From Romanomermis culicivorax (taxonomy: Eukaryota; Nematoda; Enoplea; Mermithida; Mermithidae): a stretch of 64,000 nucleotides of DNA. The stretch spans positions 232,428 through 296,427 of the forward strand of contig CAWUHX010000351.1 in assembly GCA_963922205.1 (NCBI GenBank), read 5' to 3'. The first letter of the stretch is position 1; each line of letters begins with the position of its first letter. The translations under genes and the position numbers were made by a program. This document shows, one piece after another, positions 57,545-64,000 of the stretch. The notes below the pieces were generated by a model. The model was not told the DNA's origin. It saw nothing but the letters and a program-made list of their open reading frames with translations, and ran no database searches.

Positions 57545-60500
57545 ATGTCAGGGAACCACGTCATCATCGATGATCTGCAGGTTGCCCTTAAGATCCCGGG
57601 AAACTCCCGCGTCTTCCAACTGCGCCCAGAACTACGTTCCACCACAGTCGGGACGGATCAGGGTCTTCTCCTTCGCATCCACGGGAGATACAATTTGACC
57701 CAAAACTTGTTCAGAGTGGCAACAGACAGCCGTCCCGATCCTGTCAATGCCAAACTGAACTATCTGGCTCAGCAGATCAAGGAGTCGGAAATTAACGGTT
57801 TCTGGTTCACGTGGCTTGAGCTCTGCTCTCACGCTCAACGCTATCTTGATCTGACTTGGCAGTTGCTTCGCTTCGACCCTACCCTGGGTGCCCGGGCATT
57901 CCTCCAGAGGAATGACCTGACGGCGGAATTCACAGGCGATGCGCTGACAATATGGCCGTGTCAGAAGGTCAACGCCACCTACGTTTACCACTCGTACCGA
58001 GTGGGGAACGTTTGCTACAAGTACTTACCTGTACAGGTTGGCGGCACCATCTACTTCGCCACCCCCGGTGGTCCGGATCTCATTAAATCTAGCCCAATTG
58101 TGCCGTGTCATCACCACTTTACAGGGATTTTCCGAAATCGCTCGGGCTGGTTTACTGAGTCTGGCGCGGTCCATGTGAGCCACATCCCACTGGAACTCTT
58201 CTGGAAGCAGCGCTTCAACATCACTCACTTTGAGGCACCGGCGCTCTTCCATGACCAGTTGGCGATGACCCCTTCAAACTTTGCCTCCTTTAAACAGTAC
58301 GTTTACAAGACTGAGCAAATTGAAGCGGTACTCAACCGGCTGGTAAACTTTACGGCTGGCCTATCCCTGCAACCCGACGCCATTTACCAGGCCTTTGCAG
58401 GGGTAGGAACCGACATCAAGGCCTCTCTGGAAGGTGTCGGTTTGGCAGCAAACCATGTTATTACGGGTCAACAACACACCCTCGCCCAGGGCTTGCATGC
58501 TGTCCTGAGCGGGCCGGTCCAGTTGATCTTTAACATCCTAATTACCCTGACAGTGCTGATCGGTGCCGGATACCTTGCCTATCTTGGTGTATCCTATTAT
58601 CTCAGCTACCGTCTGCGGAGCAAACAGGTCAGGTTTGTTAGCCATTTCTCCCCGTTGGGTCTTTACTGCAAAGTCCAACGCTGGATCGGTTTTCACTACG
58701 TGCAAAACGATGTGCCCTCCCAGCTTGACCGAATCACACCGTGTTTCGTCGTGCTGCTGGACACCAAGGAAACTCCTGCTTTCCTTGACACGGGTTGCCC
58801 ACGCACTATCATTAGCCAACGTCTTCATAAGGCCTTGGCTAAAGAAAGTCCGAAGGCGGTCATGGCGTTCCAGCAACATCACGACTTTAACCCATTGATG
58901 AGCATCAATGGTAAAGCCGTTCATACCATCCTTTCGGGACCATATGAAATCATGTTGCCCGGAAACCGCCAGCCGAACACACGGATCGATGTACATCTCC
59001 ATGTGTGCAAGACTACGTCTCCCTTCTGGGCACCTGTTGACCTCATACTCGGACTGGACTTCTTAGAACAGTTCAAGAACATTATGTTTGACTACCAACG
59101 TAATGTTTGTCGGCTGGACGTGGTAGAATTACCCCTCCTGCTGACCACGCCGGAGATTGACCAGATCGACCCCTGGTGGGAGAACACCCGTGCTCTCTCG
59201 CGAAACTCACACAGGTCGGGATCACGATCGCGGTCCAGGGCTTCGTCCATCTCTCGGCCACACTCACGGGCCTCCTCGGTTGCCTCATCACGTGGGTCAA
59301 CTAGGGGATCCCGGGCCTCTTCTAGACGGGCAAGTCGTCATCTGTCGACCTTGCACGGGTCAGGTTGCCCTCGACCTCCGCCTGGAACCTCTCCAGTTAC
59401 GCTAGAGAAGGGCCGATACCGTGAGCCAAGTGATTCAGATGCCCCGACATCACCCGTGCCAAACGCGCCTCCGCTATCGGACACCGAGGTTGAATCACTA
59501 GGAGCTACTCAGAGTCCGAAGGATCACTCAGACCACGTAGTAATGGTGCAGGATGAGTCCACCCTTCTGAATGACCCGGAACCTTCCGTCGGATATGCTC
59601 TAGTAGGTCTTCTACGTCGTACGGGACTGCCGATTCCAAAGTGGTCCGGTAAGCCCAAACACGCTAGTGGTGCCACCACACCTGATTCCGGTCATGTGGT
59701 CACTGCTTTTTACCCAAATGATATTCGGACACCCCATATCAAAGTTCTCCTCAACAACTGGGTAGAAGCGAAGGCACTGGTCGACACAGGAGCTGTTTTC
59801 TCACTCCTGGACCACAAGTTAGCGGCCCAGCTGCCCAACTTGTTACTATCACCAACCAGGGCACGCCCTATCGCAGCCAATGGGTCCCCGATCCCACTGC
59901 TAGGAGCAGCCTACATCACGGTTACAGTGGCTGATGTCTCTGAACGGATTCAGGTCCAAATACAGGAGAACTGTTCAGCCGAACTGGTCCTTGGAACCAA
60001 CTTCCTTGGCCGGTTCAATTGTGTCAGCTTGAACTGGGAGAAATCCTTCCTCCAGTTCAAAGAAAGTAGAATCCCCTGTGACGGTCTCATCCACAGCCCA
60101 CCTTCCGCCCGCGGCGCCTTGCCCCTGAAGGACTTGGTAATTCTGGAGCCTCGCTCCCTGACACGATTCACTGTCCCTGTTCCACCAATCTATACAAACG
60201 TGCCTGAGGTGGCCTTCTTTCCGAAGCACCTCACCGGATCTCAAAGACACGTATATTTTGCTGGAAGCGTGAGTACCGTGACCAACGGTCACATACCACT
60301 TCAGGTAGTTAACCCGAGTACTCATTCCGTGGTTCTCTACCCGCACACGACCATCGGTCATGTGCAGATGCATAGTGAGCCCTCACGGGAATCACTGGTC
60401 GACTCAGACATCGTCCTCGATTGTCAGTGGGTCGAGGCCAACGCTGTAATCTCACCGGACATCTCCCCTCGGGACCGGGCAGCCTTACTCGATCTGCTGG

Positions 60501-62494
60501 TTGCATACACCGACCTCTATGCTCTTGATGAAAAGGACACAGGTTCCACTGATCTCGTCCAGCACGAAATCAGCACGGGCGATGCCCGCCCAGTCCGCCG
60601 TTTCCCTTACCGGTCCTCACCTAAGGAAAAGGATCTCATCATGCAAGAGGTCAAGGTGCTCCAGGAGAAAGGTATTATTCGGCCGAGCACGTCCCCGTGG
60701 GCTACTAATACTGTCCTGGTGCGCAAGAAAAACGGTTCTCACCGTATGTGTGTTGACTTTCGTGGTCTTAACGAGGTCACGAAAAAGGATGTCTACCCTC
60801 TCCCGCGGATAGATGACATTCTCGACACACTCAAGGGTATGAAATATTTCACTACCCTTGACCAGGCTAACGCTTATTGGTCAATCCCGATTGCCGAGGC
60901 CGATAAGGAAAAGACGGCTTTTAATACGCCTATTGGACTTTACGAATTCAATTACTTGCCTTTCGGTTTATGCAACGCGCCAGGGACATTTCAACGCCTT
61001 ATGGACCTCCTCCTTACTGGAATCCAATGGCGCACAGTTCTGACTTATCTCGACGACATTTTGGTGTTCGGGAACTCTCACACCCAAATGCTTGAGCGCC
61101 TGGCAGATGTGTTCGCCCGTCTTCGCCGGGGTGGAATGAAGCTCAGACTGAGCAAGTGCAAATTCTCGCACTCAGAGGTAGAATACCTAGGCTATCGCAT
61201 CTCACAGAGCGGCCTAGAGCCTGACCAAGCCAAGCTGGCCGCCGTCCAAAACCTACCCATTCCACAAAACGCCAAAGACATCAAGTCCTTCCTAGGCCTC
61301 GTGTCTTACTACAGGCGTTTCATCCCTGGTTGTGCCCGGCTCAGCGAGCCACTCACCAAGCTCTTACGGAAGGAAACTACTTTCCAGTGGTCAAAACCTC
61401 AGCAGGAGGCGTTCGATGAACTCCGCCGCCTGCTGACCAACCCTCCTATCCTGCGCCATCCGGACTTTTTGAAATCCTTTATCCTTCAAACTGATGCAAG
61501 TATTTCGGGGATAGGAGCGGTTCTTAGCCAGTTAGACGAAAATGGATACGACCATCCTGTCGCGTACGCCAGCCGAGGGTTAACAGCGGCCGAGAAAAAC
61601 TACTCCATTACAGAACTGGAGACTCTCGCTGTTGTCCATTTCGTCAAGCACTTTCGACCATACCTCTTCCAGCACGAGGTGGTCGTTCAGACTGACCATA
61701 CCGCGGTCAAAGCAGTGTTGGAGAAGCCTAACCCCTCTGCTCGGATCGCTCGGTGGGGACTCGCGCTCGCCGAATTCAAACTGACAATTCGGCCGCGAAA
61801 AGGTCAGTCTAATGGTAATGCTGACGCATTATCACGCCTGCCGGATCCTAACTCCCTCACCGGTCAGAGTATTGATGATACTTCCCCCTACAGACCTGAG
61901 GGGTACGTTATGATGATCACCGATGGTGCGCAGCACCTGGCGCGATCCAGGACCTTGACCGATGGTGTGCAGCACCTGGCGCGTTCAAGTAATTCAGCAC
62001 CGATCACTGTTGGCGCGGAGCGCCCGGTACGATCAGAGTCTTATGCCGAGATATCCGTCGGTGCGCAGCACCCCGACCTTTTCGCTGCTCAGCTGGAGGA
62101 TCCGGAGTTAGCCGACATCATTCGCTCTCTTAAGCCTCTGGGCGACCAGAATGATGTGCGAGGCTACCATCTGTTGGATAACGTTCTTCAGAAATGGACA
62201 GGCGAGTCCAATAAGATCGTCATACCCAGATCCATGGTTACTACCATTATCCGGGCTCATCACGATGACATCTTAGCTGGACACTTCGGTGCTAAACGTA
62301 CTGCGCGGCTCATTGCTCGCAGATACCACTGGCCCTCCCTCAGTCGGGATGTCAAGTCCTTCTGTCAGCGGTGTGATCTTTGCCAACGGAATAAGCCCCG
62401 CTCGACAGAAAACCACTGCAACCCTGAAACCTATCACCATCACGGGACCGTTTCACCGGGTAGGTGTCGACTGCATGGGACCAATGACCACTAG
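57545..62494 (+). CDS. pol: Env C-terminal half fused to Pol: two retropepsins, RT, RNase H, integrase N-terminus
   Basis: A 1649-codon frame. The start is the first ATG but coding continues upstream from env. Residues 1 to about 320 are the env ectodomain with Cys and Asn-glycosylation sites. About 326-354 form a transmembrane helix. Retropepsin-like domain 1 has DTG at 415-417 and LILG near 498. An Arg/Ser-rich linker occupies about 550-602. Retropepsin-like domain 2 has DTG at 747-749 and LVLG near 813. RT starts near 1016 with YLDD at 1168-1171. RNase H has Asp at 1317, 1384 and 1427 with Glu near 1357. A repeated linker lies at about 1459-1512. The integrase zinc domain (H-H, CQRCDLC) is near 1570-1612. 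After that a CCCC run shifts the frame and the last codons are out of register. The precursor would be membrane-anchored with Pol on the cytoplasmic side. Confidence 0.85.
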   Translation: MSGNHVIIDDLQVALKIPGNSRVFQLRPELRSTTVGTDQGLLLRIHGRYNLTQNLFRVATDSRPDPVNAKLNYLAQQIKESEINGFWFTWLELCSHAQRYLDLTWQLLRFDPTLGARAFLQRNDLTAEFTGDALTIWPCQKVNATYVYHSYRVGNVCYKYLPVQVGGTIYFATPGGPDLIKSSPIVPCHHHFTGIFRNRSGWFTESGAVHVSHIPLELFWKQRFNITHFEAPALFHDQLAMTPSNFASFKQYVYKTEQIEAVLNRLVNFTAGLSLQPDAIYQAFAGVGTDIKASLEGVGLAANHVITGQQHTLAQGLHAVLSGPVQLIFNILITLTVLIGAGYLAYLGVSYYLSYRLRSKQVRFVSHFSPLGLYCKVQRWIGFHYVQNDVPSQLDRITPCFVVLLDTKETPAFLDTGCPRTIISQRLHKALAKESPKAVMAFQQHHDFNPLMSINGKAVHTILSGPYEIMLPGNRQPNTRIDVHLHVCKTTSPFWAPVDLILGLDFLEQFKNIMFDYQRNVCRLDVVELPLLLTTPEIDQIDPWWENTRALSRNSHRSGSRSRSRASSISRPHSRASSVASSRGSTRGSRASSRRASRHLSTLHGSGCPRPPPGTSPVTLEKGRYREPSDSDAPTSPVPNAPPLSDTEVESLGATQSPKDHSDHVVMVQDESTLLNDPEPSVGYALVGLLRRTGLPIPKWSGKPKHASGATTPDSGHVVTAFYPNDIRTPHIKVLLNNWVEAKALVDTGAVFSLLDHKLAAQLPNLLLSPTRARPIAANGSPIPLLGAAYITVTVADVSERIQVQIQENCSAELVLGTNFLGRFNCVSLNWEKSFLQFKESRIPCDGLIHSPPSARGALPLKDLVILEPRSLTRFTVPVPPIYTNVPEVAFFPKHLTGSQRHVYFAGSVSTVTNGHIPLQVVNPSTHSVVLYPHTTIGHVQMHSEPSRESLVDSDIVLDCQWVEANAVISPDISPRDRAALLDLLVAYTDLYALDEKDTGSTDLVQHEISTGDARPVRRFPYRSSPKEKDLIMQEVKVLQEKGIIRPSTSPWATNTVLVRKKNGSHRMCVDFRGLNEVTKKDVYPLPRIDDILDTLKGMKYFTTLDQANAYWSIPIAEADKEKTAFNTPIGLYEFNYLPFGLCNAPGTFQRLMDLLLTGIQWRTVLTYLDDILVFGNSHTQMLERLADVFARLRRGGMKLRLSKCKFSHSEVEYLGYRISQSGLEPDQAKLAAVQNLPIPQNAKDIKSFLGLVSYYRRFIPGCARLSEPLTKLLRKETTFQWSKPQQEAFDELRRLLTNPPILRHPDFLKSFILQTDASISGIGAVLSQLDENGYDHPVAYASRGLTAAEKNYSITELETLAVVHFVKHFRPYLFQHEVVVQTDHTAVKAVLEKPNPSARIARWGLALAEFKLTIRPRKGQSNGNADALSRLPDPNSLTGQSIDDTSPYRPEGYVMMITDGAQHLARSRTLTDGVQHLARSSNSAPITVGAERPVRSESYAEISVGAQHPDLFAAQLEDPELADIIRSLKPLGDQNDVRGYHLLDNVLQKWTGESNKIVIPRSMVTTIIRAHHDDILAGHFGAKRTARLIARRYHWPSLSRDVKSFCQRCDLCQRNKPRSTENHCNPETYHHHGTVSPGRCRLHGTNDH

Positions 62495-62828
62495 CGAAGC
62501 CGGCAACCGTTTCATCGTAGTCTTTATCGACTACTTCACAAAATGGGTCGAGGCTTTTGCTACTCCGGATATCACTGCGCACACCATAGCCCGGCTGTTT
62601 GTAACGCAAATTGTCTGCCGGCACGGGGCACCGCAGATTCTTCAATCAGATCGTGGCACTGATTTCACATCAAAACTGATGACTGAGATCACTGCGATCT
62701 GCGCCACGAAGAAAATCCACTCTACCGCCTATCACCCGATGACCAACGGCGAAGTGGAAAGAGCTAATCAGACGCTAGCCACACGGCTACGTATGTATGT
62801 TCACCAAGGGACATACCGATTGGGATGA
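62403..62828 (+). CDS. Integrase catalytic core (shifted frame)
   Basis: This continues pol one frame over. The DD35E residues are visible: Asp at 62469 (VGVDCMGP), Asp at 62649 (QSDRGTDF) and Glu at 62757 (NGEVERAN), with 35 residues between the last two. The frame enters from the previous ORF at a CCCC run near 62397 and leaves near 62803 at a CC, again by one extra base. The enzyme inserts the cDNA into host DNA. With both shifts present, this copy cannot make it by ordinary translation. Confidence 0.8.
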   Translation, partial: RQKTTATLKPITITGPFHRVGVDCMGPMTTSEAGNRFIVVFIDYFTKWVEAFATPDITAHTIARLFVTQIVCRHGAPQILQSDRGTDFTSKLMTEITAICATKKIHSTAYHPMTNGEVERANQTLATRLRMYVHQGTYRLG

Positions 62829-63429
62829 ACACCTACCATACGCTGTGTTTGCCGTCAATATCAGCATGAATGAGTCAACAGGGTACTCGCCCTTTGAACT
62901 CATGTACGGTCGCACACCCATGCTCCCTGTTGATGCCGCACTCTCATTCAACCCTCCGGCCCATATCATTAATGTTTCCTCATATGATATGGAGGTCAAA
63001 CGTCATTTCACGAATGCGTTAACCTTAATCCAGAGTCGGATTGAGAAAGCACAGGAAGCCTATGCACGGTCGTACGACCGGAAGGCACATGATGTCTCAT
63101 ACAAAGTAGGGGATCAGGTGCTCAAACTGCGCACCTCCAGCAAACGTGGACTCACTCCTAAATTGCTGCCCATCTACAATGGACCCTACCTTGTAACAAG
63201 TGTGGCATATCCCAATGTCACACTTCGTCTAGAGATGGATCAGGAAGACACTGTACATGTCAACCAGCTTCGACTTTACGTGTCCCCTGAACAACTAAGT
63301 GAAGCAGAGGATACACCTCCCACTTCACAGGCAACAGGTTCGGCACCCTTATTGTATCCCTCAATAAGCCGGGACTTTACACCAAATCTGATTGACCCAC
63401 ATCTTGATGCAGAGGTCCCCGACCCGTAA
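62797..63429 (+). CDS. Integrase C-terminus with GPY module
   Basis: The last frame segment of pol begins with HLPYAVFAVN and NESTGYSPFELMYGR, typical of sequence after the integrase core. Next come the basic KVGDQVLKL, then GLTPKLLPIYNGPYLV (GPY/F module), VHVNQLRLYVS and a Pro/Ser-rich tail to the stop at 63427. It closely matches the integrase tail at 44.44-44.71 kb in the older element. No chromodomain is seen. The ATG at 62797 is probably not a true start; the segment belongs to the Pol polyprotein. Confidence 0.8.
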   Translation: MFTKGHTDWDEHLPYAVFAVNISMNESTGYSPFELMYGRTPMLPVDAALSFNPPAHIINVSSYDMEVKRHFTNALTLIQSRIEKAQEAYARSYDRKAHDVSYKVGDQVLKLRTSSKRGLTPKLLPIYNGPYLVTSVAYPNVTLRLEMDQEDTVHVNQLRLYVSPEQLSEAEDTPPTSQATGSAPLLYPSISRDFTPNLIDPHLDAEVPDP

Positions 63430-63949
63430 CTCAGGATGCATTCTCTTCATCGTCCCCGCTTACGGACGAGGACGTCCTTTTTCGAAGGACCGCCGTGCCC
63501 CTCACGAAGTATCCACTCTTGTCCATGCTGGATTTTAGCGGATAGAAGAGAGCGTTCAGCAACCTAAGGGTCACGCCTTAGGCGCATCCTCACGCGATAG
63601 CCTACACTTCACTGGGTGCATCCTCTGCGATAGCCCGACAATCTGTACCTCACTGGGCGCATCCTCGGCGATAGCCTACATCTTGCCCTGAAAATTTTTT
63701 CTTTTCTGTGTTCTAGACCTTCGCACAGGATATTCAATGTCGGCAACTTCACGCATCAACAACCTCCGGTCACCATACCACTGAACGAATCACGATCAAA
63801 GAAGGCTTCATCCGCCAACAACCCAATGGACCTATTCGACCACTCTCGCCGTCACACCTTGGAATGACCTACGACCACGGACACGCCGCACAAAACCTCA
63901 CTACTGACCACCGCAAGGACGAGGACGCCCTTTTTCGAAGGACCGCCGT
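63430..63949 (+). repeat. 3' non-coding region with short tandem and duplicated motifs
   Basis: Three imperfect ~40-bp units built on GCATCCTC...GCGATAGCC...CACTGGG lie at about 63577-63690. A ~32-bp block (GACGAGGACG, then CCTTTTTCGAAGGACCGCCG) occurs at about 63466-63497 and again at 63918-63949, directly before the 3' LTR. It contains a CCTTTTTCGAAGG inverted pair. No classical polypurine tract abuts the LTR; AAGGACGAGGACG within the second block is the nearest purine-rich stretch. Confidence 0.6.
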
Positions 63950-64000
63950 GTCACGTGCCGCTCAATTCTCCAACGTCACGTGATTCCGATCATGCCGACA
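63950..64000 (+). repeat. 3' LTR, first 51 bases
   Basis: Identical over all 51 bases to the start of the 5' LTR at 49203-49253. The window ends here. Confidence 0.9.

Larger units (their letters stand above)
49203..64000 (+). mobile_element. Young giant LTR retroelement with gag-linker-env-pol order (3' LTR runs off the window)
   Basis: The LTRs start at 49203 and 63950 (14,747 bp apart). The first 51 bases of the 3' LTR are identical to the 5' LTR. Order: LTR, possible primer site, 3.7 kb leader with two repeat arrays, gag (54339), linker ORF, env-like glycoprotein (about 56.9-58.66 kb), two retropepsin-like domains, RT, RNase H, integrase, then about 0.5 kb of non-coding sequence with short repeats. 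It is GC-richer than all surrounding DNA. The pol features (YLDD, RNase H, integrase with a GPY module) place it near Ty3/gypsy. One TGA in gag and several one-base frame changes break this copy. Confidence 0.9.

Noticed and set aside
56870-62810. Programmed +1 ribosomal frameshifting at each frame change of the young element
   Set aside because: Several shifts fall inside essential domains such as the integrase core and coincide with homopolymer runs, where single-base insertion or sequence error is simpler.

Overview
This window is eukaryotic and almost certainly from an invertebrate animal. It carries one intron-containing host gene, a WDR5 orthologue of 10 visible exons between 35825 and 43164. 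That gene sits in AT-rich DNA filled with nested transposable elements. I cannot name the species. There are no bacterial operons, tRNA or rRNA genes, or CRISPR arrays.

Layout: (1) 1-9.1 kb is a decayed minus-strand Ty3/gypsy-like element (gag-, RNase H- and integrase-like pieces). It is interrupted by a ~2 kb unclassified repeat (copy A) and by a Mutator-like element with a perfect 9-bp target duplication. (2) 9.8-15.9 kb holds two decayed cut-and-paste transposon genes: a plus-strand transposase and a minus-strand protein with a PHD-like finger. A GC-rich hairpin MITE lies between them. (3) 16-35 kb has no host gene. It is a mosaic of MITEs, palindromic GGCGC repeats, three hAT-type elements, a hAT MITE, a Tc1/mariner-type element with ~300-bp inverted ends, a large inverted repeat and minisatellites. 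Many have exact target-site duplications, so the order of insertion can be read. (4) 35.8-43.2 kb is WDR5. Its exons are intact although at least three introns hold mobile elements. (5) 43.9-48.5 kb is an old minus-strand LTR element. It has lost protease, RT, RNase H and most of integrase. (6) 49.2 kb to the window end is a much younger, GC-richer, very long LTR retroelement on the plus strand. Its LTR starts are 14,747 bp apart and the window ends 51 bp into its 3' LTR.

The most interesting content is in (5) and (6). In the young element the order is LTR - 3.7 kb leader - gag - a Pro/Ala-rich linker ORF - an envelope-like glycoprotein - two retropepsin-like domains - RT - RNase H - integrase - LTR. 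The envelope-like segment lies upstream of pol, and its membrane-spanning C-terminal half is in the same open frame as pol (57545-62494). The old element has diverged LTRs but shows the same order: gag, linker, envelope, then the integrase C-terminus directly before the polypurine tract and 3' LTR. The gag-env-pol order is therefore a lineage trait and not a rearrangement of one copy. The tandem retropepsin domains and a leader array of about ten 65-bp CRE-motif units that can fold into hairpins add to the novelty. This copy carries one in-frame TGA in gag and several 1-base frame changes, mostly in homopolymers, so as sequenced it is not intact.
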